Origin: CAG-411 sp045124315
GTDB lineage: Bacteria > Bacillota > Clostridia > Lachnospirales > Lachnospiraceae
Assembly: GCA_045124315.1 (NCBI GenBank)
Contig: JBGVLO010000130.1
Span: forward strand, 1 to 50,496
Direction: 5' to 3'
DNA: 50,496 bases
The position numbers were made by a program, and so were the translations under genes. The notes beneath the pieces were generated by a model, which worked only from the letters and a program-made list of their open reading frames with translations, had not been told where the DNA came from and searched no databases. Position 1 is the stretch's first letter, and every line of letters begins with the position of its first letter. Of this stretch, positions 36,854 to 46,211 are shown piece by piece.

Positions 36854-37786
36854 ATGAAAGTGGTATTTATGGGAACACCGGATTTTGCAGTAAATACTTT
36901 ACAGGCAATTATGGATGCAGGTCATGAGGTGACAGGTGTAGTTACTCAGCCGGATAAACCAAAGGGCAGAGGAAAAGCAATGCAGTGTCCACCTGTAAAG
37001 GAGTTAGCATTGGAACATGGAATTGAAGTGTTTCAGCCGGTTCGTGTAAAAGAGGAAAGTGCCATTGAGAAGATTCGTGCTATGGAGCCGGATGTAATCG
37101 TTGTTGTGGCATTTGGGCAGATTTTAAATAAACCAATTCTGGATATGCCCAAATATGGCTGCGTCAATGTTCATGCGTCCCTGCTTCCGAAGTATAGAGG
37201 GTCTGCTCCAATTCAGTGGGCTGTGATAAATGGAGAAAAAGAGTCCGGAGTAACTACCCAGCTTATGAATGAAGGGGTGGATACGGGAGATATCTTGATG
37301 ATGGACAAACTTACCTTGGATGAAAAGGAAACAGGGGGAAGTCTGTTTGACCGATTAGCAGATATGGGAGCAGATTTGTTAATAAAGACATTGGAAGCTA
37401 TGGAAAATGGAACTATAACCAGAACACCTCAGAATGAGGCAGAGGCTACCCATGCCAAGATGTTAGATAAGAAAATGGGAGTGATTGATTTTTCTAAGTC
37501 GGCAGAAGAAATCGAACGATTGGTTCGAGGATTAAATCCATGGCCTAGTGCATTTACCGGTTTTGGTGGAAAGACTTTAAAGGTGTGGGATGCAAAGGTC
37601 ATTCCGGTAGACAGGGAAGGTGCCTTTGGAGAAGTAGTAGAAGTGACAAAAGATCAACTTTTGGTAAAAACCGGAAGCGGTCTTCTGGCATTGGAAGAGG
37701 TCCAGGTGGAAGGAAAGAAGAGAATGCCGGTTGATGTATTTTTAAGAGGAAATACAATAGAGGCAGGAACCATTTTAGGAAAATAA
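36854..37786 (+). CDS. fmt: Methionyl-tRNA formyltransferase
   Basis: A 310-residue enzyme that formylates initiator Met-tRNA using 10-formyl-THF. The N-terminal MGTPDFAVNTL and the folate-site block VHASLLPKYRGSAPIQWA (near residue 109) are clear; the GDILM segment and C-terminal tRNA-binding domain follow. Normal length. Ribosome site AGGAGG precedes the ATG. The membrane peptidase gene begins 17 bases after. Confidence 0.97.
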   Translation: MKVVFMGTPDFAVNTLQAIMDAGHEVTGVVTQPDKPKGRGKAMQCPPVKELALEHGIEVFQPVRVKEESAIEKIRAMEPDVIVVVAFGQILNKPILDMPKYGCVNVHASLLPKYRGSAPIQWAVINGEKESGVTTQLMNEGVDTGDILMMDKLTLDEKETGGSLFDRLADMGADLLIKTLEAMENGTITRTPQNEAEATHAKMLDKKMGVIDFSKSAEEIERLVRGLNPWPSAFTGFGGKTLKVWDAKVIPVDREGAFGEVVEVTKDQLLVKTGSGLLALEEVQVEGKKRMPVDVFLRGNTIEAGTILGK

Positions 37787-37802
37787 GAAAGGAAGCGGTG
37801 AT

Positions 37803-38528
37803 ATGGGTTATTTGTATTTGGGTCATTATGGGTATGGTCTGATGTATTTTGATTGGACCTATCTTTTGGTTTTAGCAGGTGTGTTACTGTCTGTAGGAGC
37901 TTCTCTGTTGGTAAACTCCACATATGCCACCTACAAAAAGGTTAGAAGTGCATCGGGGTATACAGCAGCACAGGCAGCAGAACAGATACTGAGACAAGCA
38001 GGTATTTATGATGTGCGCATTCAGCCGATCGCAGGGGATTTAACGGATAATTATAATCCGAGAGAGAAGACATTGAATTTGTCCGAGAGTGTATATAACA
38101 GTACTTCAGTTGCGGCCATTGGAGTGGCAGCCCATGAGTGTGGACACGCAATCCAGCATGCACGTTCCTATGTGTTTTTAGGTATGCGCTCTGCTATGGT
38201 GCCAGCAGTAAATATCTGTTCCGGTATTTCCTGGCCGGTCATTTTGGTTGGATTGCTCTTGGGACGAAATTCTTTTTTGATCATGCTGGGTATCTTATTA
38301 TTTGCAGTAGCAGTTCTGTTTAGTTTGGTTACCTTGCCGGTGGAATTTAATGCATCCCGCCGTGCTTTAAAGATATTGTCTTCTTCTCATATTTTGGGAG
38401 ACAGAGAGGTTTCACAGGCTGGAAGAGTGTTGACGGCTGCTGCACTCACATATGTGGCAGCCGCGGCATCCATGATTTTGCAGCTGCTTCGTCTGATTAT
38501 TTTATTTGGTGGAAATCGTCGAGATTAA
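37803..38528 (+). CDS. Membrane zinc metallopeptidase (YugP/Zn_peptidase_2 type)
   Basis: A 241-residue membrane protein. The zinc motif HECGHAIQH sits near residue 111 (HExxH form with a third His), just after VAAIGVAA. A Tyr-rich N-terminal segment, a hydrophobic helix near 18-38, and two or three helices after the zinc motif place the active site at the membrane. The GGVLTAAALTYVAAA-like C-terminal segment is typical of the family. Members are widespread in Firmicutes, and the physiological substrate is not established. It belongs to the priA-def-fmt run (17-base gap) and is followed by a repeat-bearing gap. Confidence 0.88.
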   Translation: MGYLYLGHYGYGLMYFDWTYLLVLAGVLLSVGASLLVNSTYATYKKVRSASGYTAAQAAEQILRQAGIYDVRIQPIAGDLTDNYNPREKTLNLSESVYNSTSVAAIGVAAHECGHAIQHARSYVFLGMRSAMVPAVNICSGISWPVILVGLLLGRNSFLIMLGILLFAVAVLFSLVTLPVEFNASRRALKILSSSHILGDREVSQAGRVLTAAALTYVAAAASMILQLLRLIILFGGNRRD

Positions 38529-38550
38529 AAAATGATAGCACGAAATAGTT

Positions 38551-38721
38551 AAGGCTTTCTGGAACTGTGTGATCAGAGGAATGGTAAGCACATTTCCTAA
38601 GAAAGCCTTTCGGCTGTTCATACAGTACTCTTTCAAACAGATATGCTTGCTGTGAGCGACACCTAAAATGTTACATGCAAGCATAAACATATGAAAACCC
38701 GCTGTCAACACTTTCATAGTA
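38551..38721. repeat. Hairpins between the zinc peptidase gene and rsmB
   Basis: In this 218-base non-coding gap, AAGGCTTTCT (38551-38560) pairs with AGAAAGCCTT (38600-38609) across 39 bases. TATGCTTGC (38642-38650) pairs with GCAAGCATA (38677-38685). ACACTTTCATAGTA (38708-38721) repeats a 14-mer seen before dapF, and TGTTCATACAGTA lies at 38615-38627. No gene or known RNA recognised. Confidence 0.6.
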
Positions 38722-38746
38722 AGTGAAAAGAAATGGAGAAGAATTT

Positions 38747-40105
38747 ATGTCTGAGGTAAATATACGCCAGTTATCATTGGAAATTTTAATGAAGGTAGTA
38801 GAAGAAAAGGAATATAGTAGTGTGGTTATTCCACAGGTGCTGAATGTATATCAGTATTTGGAAAAACAGGAAAGGGCATTTCTGACCAGATTGTGTGAGG
38901 GAACCATTGAGCGGATGCTGGAATTGGATTATGTCATCAATGAATTTTCCAAGGTGAAGGTAAAGAAGATGAAGCCGGTTATTCGAAATATATTGCGAAT
39001 GGGTGTGTATCAGCTCATGTATATGAAGCAGGTACCAGCCAGTGCAGCCTGTAATGAGGCAGTAAAACTGGCAAAAAAGAAAGGCTTTCAAAATCTAAAA
39101 GGATTTGTGAATGGGGTTCTTCGTAACATAAGCAGAAATTTGGACAATATTTCCTATCCTGATAAGGAAAAACAGCCATTTTTATATTTGAGTGTAACCT
39201 ATTCCATGCCAGAGTGGATCGTAAAATTGTGGGTTGCTCAGTATGGGATGGAACAGACTGAGCGAATGCTGCAGGCTGGCTTTGCAGACCGTCCAACCAC
39301 CATTCGTTGCAACTTACAAAAAAATTCAGTGAAACAGTTGCGGGAAGAACTGGAACAGGCAGGTGTTACCGTAGAATCCGGTGCATATGTGGACAGTGCA
39401 TTGCGAATCAGCGGGTACGATTATCTTCAGAAATTAAAGGCTTTTCAGGAAGGGAAATTCACGGTACAGGATGAAAGCTCTATGCTGGTTGGTCTGGTTG
39501 CGGATATCAAACCGGATCAGACTGTAGTAGATGTGTGCGCCGCACCGGGGGGAAAGAGCCTTCATGCTGCGGATTTGTTAAAGGGAACAGGAATGGTAAG
39601 CTCTAGAGATGTAAGTGAGCGTAAAGTAGAAAAAATAGAAGAAAACTGCCGACGATTAGGATATACCAATATGGATATGAAAGTTTGGGATGCAAGGGAA
39701 TGGGATAAGGAGTATATAGAAAAAGCGGATGTGGTAATTGCAGATCTTCCATGTTCCGGACTGGGTGTTATGGGGAAGAAAAACGATATAAAATATAAGA
39801 CCAGCCCGGATAGTATAAAGGAGCTTGCAGCATTACAGAGGGAAATTCTTAAGACGGTAGTTTCCTATGTAAAACCAGGTGGAACATTGATCTACAGTAC
39901 ATGTACAGTAAATGAGGAAGAAAATGAACAAAATATGCGCTGGATAGAAAGTGAACTTGGTTTGCGTCTGGATAGCATGGATCCATATCTTCCGGCTTCC
40001 CTAAAGAGCAGTACCACCAAAGATGGATACTTGCAGTTATTGCCTGGAGTTCACAAAACCGATGGTTTCTTTTTATGTAGATTTAAGGTTTTGGCTGACC
40101 GGTAG
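38747..40105 (+). CDS. rsmB: 16S rRNA (cytosine-967-C5)-methyltransferase
   Basis: A 452-residue S-adenosylmethionine enzyme that methylates C967 of 16S rRNA. An N-terminal NusB-like RNA-binding domain (residues about 1-140) precedes the Rossmann methyltransferase. SAM motif VDVCAAPGGKS is near residue 263, DLPCSGLG near 338, and the catalytic-cysteine motif YSTCTVNEEENE near 385. ATG 38747 follows GGAGAAG; the upstream reading at 38723 adds a few residues without a site. Full length. Confidence 0.95.
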   Translation: MSEVNIRQLSLEILMKVVEEKEYSSVVIPQVLNVYQYLEKQERAFLTRLCEGTIERMLELDYVINEFSKVKVKKMKPVIRNILRMGVYQLMYMKQVPASAACNEAVKLAKKKGFQNLKGFVNGVLRNISRNLDNISYPDKEKQPFLYLSVTYSMPEWIVKLWVAQYGMEQTERMLQAGFADRPTTIRCNLQKNSVKQLREELEQAGVTVESGAYVDSALRISGYDYLQKLKAFQEGKFTVQDESSMLVGLVADIKPDQTVVDVCAAPGGKSLHAADLLKGTGMVSSRDVSERKVEKIEENCRRLGYTNMDMKVWDAREWDKEYIEKADVVIADLPCSGLGVMGKKNDIKYKTSPDSIKELAALQREILKTVVSYVKPGGTLIYSTCTVNEEENEQNMRWIESELGLRLDSMDPYLPASLKSSTTKDGYLQLLPGVHKTDGFFLCRFKVLADR

Positions 40106-40199
40106 TTCTTGGCATTATGCTATGCTGGATTTTTCAGGAAATAAGTGTATGAAATAGTAATGAGAAGAACGGGAAATGTGGAGAGAAAGGAATACGTTA

Positions 40200-41270
40200 A
40201 TGGAAAAAATAGACATTAAATCCTTAAATTATGAAGAATTAATAGAGTTTATGACGGAAATGGGAGAGAAGCCTTTTCGTGGGAAGCAGATTTACGAATG
40301 GTTGCATAAGAAGGCAGCAATGTCTTTTGGAGAAATGACGAATATCTCGAAAGCTTTACAGCAGAAATTGGAAGGAAAAAGTTACATTGCACAGACCACT
40401 ATGCTGGAGAAGCTGGTTTCCAAAGATAATGCAACAACAAAATTTTTGTTTGCACTGAAAGACGGCAGTGTGATTGAGAGTGTATTGATGAAATACAAAC
40501 ATGGAAATAGTGTTTGTATTTCTTCTCAGGTAGGATGCCGAATGGGATGTAACTTTTGTGCATCGACTTTGGGAGGATTAGAGCGAAATCTGACGGTCTC
40601 AGAAATGTTAGGACAAATTTATGCCATCCAGAATATCTCGGGAGAACGGGTATCCAATGTAGTCGTTATGGGAACCGGAGAGCCTATGGACAATTATGAT
40701 AATTTTGTAAAGTTTGTTCGAATGCTTACAGATGACAAAGGCTACAACATTGGTCAAAGAAACATAACCGTATCTACTTGTGGAATTGTAGAACGTATCC
40801 GGCAACTGGCAGAGGAACAGTTACATATTACTCTTGCAATTTCCCTGCATGCACCAAATGATGAGGCAAGAAAAAAACTGATGCCAATAGCCAACAAATA
40901 TACAATCAAGGAAGTTTTGGCGGCCTGTGACTACTATTTTGAAAAAACAGGTCGAAGGGTAAGCTTTGAGTATAGTCTGGTACAGGGAGAGAACGATAGT
41001 GAAGAATTCGCCAGAGAACTGGGCGCATTGCTGAAAGGCAAAAACTGTCATGTGAACTTAATTCCAGTCAATCCAATTAAGGAGAGAAACTATAAGGATT
41101 CCACACCTGCCTTTGTGCAAAAATTTAAAAATACTCTTGAAAATTTAGGAATAAATGTTACTATTAGAAGGGAAATGGGCAGGGATATCGATGCTGCCTG
41201 TGGACAGCTAAGAAGAAGTTATATGAAGAAAAAAGAGGAGGAAATCCATGAAGACGTTTTCCATAACTGA
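40200..41270 (+). CDS. rlmN: Dual-specificity rRNA/tRNA adenine-C2 methyltransferase
   Basis: A 356-residue radical SAM enzyme that methylates A2503 of 23S rRNA and A37 of some tRNAs. The iron-sulfur cluster cysteines are Cys113, Cys117 and Cys120 (GCRMGCNFC). The SAM-binding MGTGEPMDNYDN follows, and the C-terminal RREMGRDIDAACGQL contains the second catalytic Cys. ATG 40200 lies 8 bases after AAAGGA. The last 23 bases overlap the start of the phosphatase gene, so the two are translationally linked. Confidence 0.97.
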   Translation: MEKIDIKSLNYEELIEFMTEMGEKPFRGKQIYEWLHKKAAMSFGEMTNISKALQQKLEGKSYIAQTTMLEKLVSKDNATTKFLFALKDGSVIESVLMKYKHGNSVCISSQVGCRMGCNFCASTLGGLERNLTVSEMLGQIYAIQNISGERVSNVVVMGTGEPMDNYDNFVKFVRMLTDDKGYNIGQRNITVSTCGIVERIRQLAEEQLHITLAISLHAPNDEARKKLMPIANKYTIKEVLAACDYYFEKTGRRVSFEYSLVQGENDSEEFARELGALLKGKNCHVNLIPVNPIKERNYKDSTPAFVQKFKNTLENLGINVTIRREMGRDIDAACGQLRRSYMKKKEEEIHEDVFHN

Positions 41271-41967
41271 TATTGGTAGCGTGCGAAAAGTCAATCAGGA
41301 TTATGTTTTTTGCTATGACAACCCCGTTGGGCAATTGTCAAATTTATTTCTTGTTGCGGACGGTATGGGTGGCCATCAGGCTGGTGATTATGCGTCCAGA
41401 TTGTGCGTGGAAACAGTGGCGAATGCAGTTAAGAATAGTCGGTTGCGTTCTCCTATTTCTATATTAGAAGCTGCAATACAGGAAGGCAATATGGCTGTGT
41501 TTCGTGATGCAGAAAAAGAGGAGACACTGTACGGAATGGGAACAACAATGGTTGCAGCTACAGTGATTGGAAGAGAAGTGTATATTGCCAATATAGGTGA
41601 TTCCAGAGCATATTTGATTCGGGATGGAATTCATCAGATTACAGAGGATCATTCTTTAGTAGAAGAGATGATTCGAAGTGGAGATCTGGAACGTAAAGAT
41701 GCAAAAAGTCATCCCAATAAAAATGTAATCACCCGTGCCATTGGCACATCTGCAATTGTGCAGGCAGATTTCTTTGAATTGGAAGTGAAGGAAGAGGATG
41801 TGCTGCTCCTGTGCACAGATGGTTTAACGAACATGCTTGATGACGAAGAAATATTAAGTATTATCAAAGAAAAAACAAATTTAGAAGCTGCTGGAAATGA
41901 GTTGGTTCGAGCAGCCAATGCCAATGGTGGAAAGGACAACATTGGCATAGTTTTAATTCAAATATAA
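41248..41967 (+). CDS. prpC: PP2C-family serine/threonine phosphatase
   Basis: A 239-residue metal-dependent phosphatase that reverses phosphorylation by the PrkC-type kinase encoded next. Metal-ligand motifs are present: DGMGGH near residue 37, IGDSRAYL near 116, CTDGLTNML near 191 and GGKDNIGI near 228. Full length, soluble. GAGGAGG lies before the ATG inside rlmN. A gap of 129 bases to prkC carries a hairpin. Confidence 0.96.
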   Translation: MKTFSITDIGSVRKVNQDYVFCYDNPVGQLSNLFLVADGMGGHQAGDYASRLCVETVANAVKNSRLRSPISILEAAIQEGNMAVFRDAEKEETLYGMGTTMVAATVIGREVYIANIGDSRAYLIRDGIHQITEDHSLVEEMIRSGDLERKDAKSHPNKNVITRAIGTSAIVQADFFELEVKEEDVLLLCTDGLTNMLDDEEILSIIKEKTNLEAAGNELVRAANANGGKDNIGIVLIQI

Positions 41968-42034
41968 ATAGAATAATGTATTTTCAAAAGAAAAGGTATT
42001 CATAAAGTTTGAATTGCACAGTGATTCGATCAAT

Positions 42035-42060
42035 TGAGGGGAAATTTCAAATGTCCCTCA
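42035..42060 (+). promoter_or_regulatory. Hairpin between phosphatase and kinase genes
   Basis: TGAGGG (42035-42040) and CCCTCA (42055-42060) pair around a 14-base loop, with no T-run behind it. It may modulate read-through or protect the prkC mRNA. Evidence is only the inverted repeat. Confidence 0.35.
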
Positions 42061-42096
42061 TATTCTATATTATGAGAGCGTGAATGGAGGATTAAG

Positions 42097-44205
42097 ATGA
42101 TAATACGACCGGGAATGTTTATAAGCGACCGCTACGAGATTATCGACAAAGTTGGCAGCGGTGGTATGGCAGATGTATTCAAGGCAAAAGATCATAGATT
42201 AAATCGTTATGTAGCAATTAAAGTGCTAAAAGCTGAGTTTAGTGGAGACACTAAGTTTGTAGAAAAGTTCCGTGCAGAAGCCCAGTCTGCTGCAGGATTA
42301 TCTCATCCAAACACCGTCAATGTGTACGATGTAGGCGATGAGGAAGATATGTACTATATTGTTATGGAATTGGTGGAAGGGATTACCCTGAAAAGCTTCA
42401 TTGAGAGAAAAGGACGCTTGGATGTGAAAGAAGCCGTGGGAATCGCCATTCAGATTGCACAGGGAATGGAAGCTGCCCATAGCAATCACATTATCCATCG
42501 CGATATAAAGCCACAAAACATTATTATTTCTCGAGAAGGAAAGGTTAAGGTTACCGATTTTGGTATTGCAAAAGCAGTGACATCCGATACCATTACATCC
42601 AATGCCATGGGGTCCGTGCACTATTTATCACCAGAACAGGCGCGAGGAGGATTTAGTGACGAGAAGAGTGACATTTATTCTTTAGGTGTTACTATGTATG
42701 AGATGCTGACAGGAAGAGTGCCTTTTATTGGAGATAATACGGTGTCTGTTGCATTGTGTCATTTGCAGGAAGAGCCGGTACCACTTCGCGATATCGAACC
42801 ATCGATTCCGGTCAGTCTGGATAAGATTGTACAAAAATGTATGCAAAAGAAGCCGGAACATCGCTATTTATCTGCTTCGGCGTTGATTGCAGATTTGAAG
42901 AAATCTTTGACCAATCCGGATGGAAGATATGTACAGATTATGAATCCGGCAGCAGTAGCAGATTCTCCAACCATCAATTTCTCGCCGGAAGATTTGGAAC
43001 AGATCAAACAGGCACAGAGAGCTCCGATCAATCATGAATCTGAGAGGAATGTGGAGAAGGCAGCAGTGGAGAAGCCTGTTATGAAGAAAGAAAAAGTTAA
43101 GGCAAAAGCCAAAGAATACGAGGATGACGACGATGAGGATGACGACGATGTAAAGCCTGCATTAGAAAAGCTTATGGGAATTGGTGGAGTATTAGCAGCG
43201 ATTCTAATCGTATTTATTGTTGTATTTATTATTGTGAAGATTAGTGGCTGTTTTAGTGGAGTGACGGAGCCTAACAGCAGTTTGGAAGCAACTGCTACAC
43301 CTGTGGTAACAGAAGAGCCAGTGGTGGAAAAACAGAAAGTACCGGATGTTACAAACTTAGAATTTGACAAAGTAAAAGAAGATTTGGAAAATATGGGCTT
43401 ATTGGTTACTTCTACAGAAGTGCCATCTGACACGGTAGAGGCTGGGTATATTGTGGAACAGAGTGTAGAAGAAGGTACAGAAATCGAAGAGGATATGATG
43501 ATTCAGTTGACTGTAAGTTCCGGCTCAGATAAAATTGCAGTGGAAAATGTAGTGGGAAGAGATGAAGCCAGTGCTAGTTCTACTTTAAAGGCACAGGGAT
43601 TTGCAGTAAGTACATCTTATGTGAACAGTGAGGAAGTAGAAAAAGGAAAAGTAATCAAGACCAGTCCGGTAGCAGGAGCACAGGCTGCTAAGGGAGATAC
43701 CATTACCTTGTATATCAGTAAGGGACCGGAAGATACGAAAGTGGAAGTTCCAAGCTTAAGTGGTATGACAGAAGCTGAAGCTAAGAAAGCATTGCAGAAA
43801 CGCGGGTTGGAGTTATCCACAGAGAATACCTTCCAGTATGATGATACGGTAGAAAGCGGAAAAATCATTGCACAGGATACTTCTACAGGAAGTAAAGTGG
43901 AAAAGGGAACCAAAATTTCGGTTACCATTAGTAACGGGAAGAAGCCTCGTTATGTAGCATCAAATGTAACCATTTCCGAAAATCCATTTGAGACAGAAGA
44001 CCAGACTGGAATCATCAAATGTATTTTGAAGCAGGATGGAACAAGTACTACCATATACGAGGAAAGTCAGAGTTTAGGCGATTTCCCACTTAGACTTCCA
44101 AGCTTTGAAGGAAAGAGCGAAAATACCGGTGAGTTATATGTATATTTGGACGGTGAATTGGTTGGTGGCCCGATTTCCGTAACATTTGAGAAGGTAACAG
44201 ACTAA
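42097..44205 (+). CDS. prkC: PASTA-domain serine/threonine protein kinase
   Basis: A 702-residue membrane kinase sensing peptidoglycan/lipid II state and controlling growth and wall metabolism. Kinase domain (about 11-270) with Lys42 (VAIKVLK), HRDIKPQN (His134, Asp136) and DFG Asp154. A juxtamembrane basic block followed by an acidic run (about 325-352) comes next, then one membrane helix (about 360-385). Three PASTA domains follow (about 410-475, 478-545 and 547-617) and a C-terminal domain without a PASTA pattern (about 620-702). Its partner phosphatase precedes it. The stop overlaps the start of rsgA (TAATG), coupling their translation. Confidence 0.96.
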   Translation: MIIRPGMFISDRYEIIDKVGSGGMADVFKAKDHRLNRYVAIKVLKAEFSGDTKFVEKFRAEAQSAAGLSHPNTVNVYDVGDEEDMYYIVMELVEGITLKSFIERKGRLDVKEAVGIAIQIAQGMEAAHSNHIIHRDIKPQNIIISREGKVKVTDFGIAKAVTSDTITSNAMGSVHYLSPEQARGGFSDEKSDIYSLGVTMYEMLTGRVPFIGDNTVSVALCHLQEEPVPLRDIEPSIPVSLDKIVQKCMQKKPEHRYLSASALIADLKKSLTNPDGRYVQIMNPAAVADSPTINFSPEDLEQIKQAQRAPINHESERNVEKAAVEKPVMKKEKVKAKAKEYEDDDDEDDDDVKPALEKLMGIGGVLAAILIVFIVVFIIVKISGCFSGVTEPNSSLEATATPVVTEEPVVEKQKVPDVTNLEFDKVKEDLENMGLLVTSTEVPSDTVEAGYIVEQSVEEGTEIEEDMMIQLTVSSGSDKIAVENVVGRDEASASSTLKAQGFAVSTSYVNSEEVEKGKVIKTSPVAGAQAAKGDTITLYISKGPEDTKVEVPSLSGMTEAEAKKALQKRGLELSTENTFQYDDTVESGKIIAQDTSTGSKVEKGTKISVTISNGKKPRYVASNVTISENPFETEDQTGIIKCILKQDGTSTTIYEESQSLGDFPLRLPSFEGKSENTGELYVYLDGELVGGPISVTFEKVTD

Positions 44206-45086
44206 TGAGAGGAAAGATCGTAAAAGGGATTGCTGGCTTTTATTATGTTCATACCGGTGAGAATGGCCTGTATGAATGTAAAGCAAAAGGCGTATTTCGA
44301 AATAAAAAATTGAAACCTTTAGTAGGGGACAATGTGGAAATTGCAGTGTTGGATGAAGAAAAGAAGCTTGGGAATATTGAAAAAGTAGAAGAGCGGAAAA
44401 ACAGCTTGATCCGACCTGCAGTTGCCAATATTGATCAGATGGTAGTGATTTTTGCCAGTGCAAAGCCTGCACCAAATTTGAATTTATTGGATCGTTTTCT
44501 GGTTACCATGGAACAAAATGGAGTAGATACCGTCATTTGTTTTAATAAATGTGATCTGGTTACGGAGAAAGAACAGCAACAGTTGCGAAGGATTTACGAA
44601 GAGCATTATAAAGTGGTTTTTACCAGTGTAAAAGAACACATCGGCATGGAGGACATAGAACAGTTGCTGCAGAATAATACGACTGTTTTTGCAGGTCCTT
44701 CAGGAGTAGGAAAATCCTCTATGATCAATTTTTTGATGCCTCATGCTAACATGGAGACTGGACAGATCAGTCAGAAGATTGAAAGAGGAAAACATACTAC
44801 CAGACATTCGGAATTGTTTGAATGGAAGGACTCTGGTTATATTATGGATACACCGGGATTTACGTCTCTCTATGTGACGGATATGGAAAAAGAGGAACTT
44901 CGTTATTATTATCCGGAGTTTGAAGCCTATGAGGGCATGTGCAAATTCCAGGGATGTGTACATGTTCATGAGCCGGGATGTCAGGTGAAAGAAGCGGTGC
45001 AGGATGGGAAAATTCAGCAGAATAGATATGACAATTATGTTTCGTTTTATGAAGAACTAAAAGATAAGAAAAAAACATACAAATAG
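44205..45086 (+). CDS. rsgA: Ribosome small-subunit GTPase RsgA
   Basis: A 293-residue circularly permuted GTPase that tests the decoding centre of the 30S subunit late in assembly. An OB fold (about 1-70) is followed by the permuted G motifs: G4 NKCD near residue 109, G1 GPSGVGKSS near 164 and G3 DTPGF near 219. A C-terminal zinc cluster follows (CKFQGCVHVHEPGC, near 246-259). Normal length. Its start codon overlaps the prkC stop, and rpe follows at 14 bases. Confidence 0.97.
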   Translation: MRGKIVKGIAGFYYVHTGENGLYECKAKGVFRNKKLKPLVGDNVEIAVLDEEKKLGNIEKVEERKNSLIRPAVANIDQMVVIFASAKPAPNLNLLDRFLVTMEQNGVDTVICFNKCDLVTEKEQQQLRRIYEEHYKVVFTSVKEHIGMEDIEQLLQNNTTVFAGPSGVGKSSMINFLMPHANMETGQISQKIERGKHTTRHSELFEWKDSGYIMDTPGFTSLYVTDMEKEELRYYYPEFEAYEGMCKFQGCVHVHEPGCQVKEAVQDGKIQQNRYDNYVSFYEELKDKKKTYK

Positions 45087-45100
45087 AAAGAGGTAAAAAT

Positions 45101-45757
45101 ATGTATAAGTTAGCACCTTCAATTTTATCAGCAGATTTTTCTAAGTTAGGACAGGAAATTGCCACTATTGAGCAGGCAGGAGCAGAGTATGTGCACATTG
45201 ATGTGATGGATGGAAGTTTTGTCCCAAGTATTTCCTTTGGTATGCCCATTATGAAATCCATTCGCAAACAGTCCAAATGTGTATTTGATGTGCATTTGAT
45301 GATTGATGAGCCGGGAAGATATTTGCAGGATTTTAAGGACGCAGGGGCAGATTTGGTTACCGTTCATGCAGAGGCGTGCCAGCATTTGGATCGCACGGTA
45401 AATGCGGTAAAAGAATTAGGCTTGAAGGTTGGAGTGGCATTAAATCCGGCTACCCCATTAAGCGTGTTAGATTACATCCTGGATCAGTTAGACATGGTAT
45501 TGATCATGAGTGTCAATCCTGGATTTGGAGGACAGAAGTTTATTCCATATTCTCTTGAGAAAATCAAACAATTAAAGAAAATGATCGATGAAAGAGGCTT
45601 GAACGTGGATATTCAGGTAGACGGCGGTGTGAAGCTTGACAATGTGGAAGAAATCATGGATGCAGGAGCAAATATTTTAGTTGCTGGTTCTGCGGTATTT
45701 GGTGAAAACACTGCGGAGAATGTAAAAGCATTTAAGGAGATATTTGCAAAGAAATAA
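45101..45757 (+). CDS. rpe: Ribulose-phosphate 3-epimerase
   Basis: A 218-residue TIM-barrel enzyme interconverting ribulose-5-phosphate and xylulose-5-phosphate. Start LAPSILSADFSKLG, metal ligands in HIDVMDG and DVHLMI, the MSVNPGFGGQKF block near residue 137 and QVDGGV near 173 are all standard. It is the last gene of the conserved run. In many Firmicutes a thiamine pyrophosphokinase gene follows rpe, but here the RiPP locus does instead. Confidence 0.97.
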   Translation: MYKLAPSILSADFSKLGQEIATIEQAGAEYVHIDVMDGSFVPSISFGMPIMKSIRKQSKCVFDVHLMIDEPGRYLQDFKDAGADLVTVHAEACQHLDRTVNAVKELGLKVGVALNPATPLSVLDYILDQLDMVLIMSVNPGFGGQKFIPYSLEKIKQLKKMIDERGLNVDIQVDGGVKLDNVEEIMDAGANILVAGSAVFGENTAENVKAFKEIFAKK

Positions 45758-45823
45758 ATCGTTAGAGGAGTAATGGAAAAAATGCCAGATATTCAGACGT
45801 GCGCTCTGAATTGTTGGGAAAAG

Positions 45824-45868
45824 AAAAGAGGAAGCAAAAACATTCGTATGATTTTGCTTCCTCTTTTT
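45824..45868. terminator. Bidirectional terminator between rpe and the RiPP precursor
   Basis: Perfect 16-bp arms AAAAGAGGAAGCAAAA (45824-45839) and TTTTGCTTCCTCTTTT (45852-45867) with a 12-base loop and T-runs on either strand. It ends the plus-strand operon and the convergent precursor transcript. Confidence 0.92.
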
Positions 45869-45888
45869 GTACCTTAAGCTTAGTTGTG

Positions 45889-46116
45889 TTATGATAACTT
45901 TCCAACCCAAGGGCTATCAGTTGCGGATGGAGCAGCAGTAGGAGCTGTCGTAGCAGCAGGCTCATTGCCAGGAGCTTCGTTCGGTTTATCCCATGATAAG
46001 TGTCCGGAAATAATTCCATCTCCGATATAGCCGCCATCTTTATAAATTCCTGTCCAGTTATGTTCAGTGCGATTGATGTCTAATGCTTGGATTGTTGGGG
46101 TTTGCCATTTTTTCAT
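45889..46116 (-). CDS. Candidate lasso-type RiPP precursor peptide with long Ala/Thr/Pro-rich tail
   Basis: A 75-residue peptide with an excellent ribosome site (TAGGAGGT). The leader MKKWQTPTIQALDINRTE lines up with paeninodin-type leaders as I remember them: aromatic Trp4 in place of Tyr, Pro7, Ile9, Leu12-Asp13 and Thr17. Thr at position -2 of the core is the lasso hallmark. Cleavage after Glu18 would give a core beginning His19, with Asp27 at core position 9, allowing a nine-residue macrolactam. The rest (GGYIGDGIISGHLSW, then an Ala/Thr/Pro-rich stretch ending in WVGKLS) makes the core about 57 residues, far longer than usual lasso peptides. The last residue is Ser, the residue type that the paeninodin-locus kinase phosphorylates. 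It lies 254 bases downstream of the cyclase gene on the same strand. The RiPP assignment is an inference from context and the leader. Confidence 0.65.
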   Translation of the reverse strand: MKKWQTPTIQALDINRTEHNWTGIYKDGGYIGDGIISGHLSWDKPNEAPGNEPAATTAPTAAPSATDSPWVGKLS

Positions 46117-46211
46117 TGCGTTACCTCCTATTTATTGAATTCTCATTTTTCAAATTAATAATTTGAAAGTGGCTCCAAGAAAAAAGGAGCTTTCCAATAA
46201 GAATACATTGG

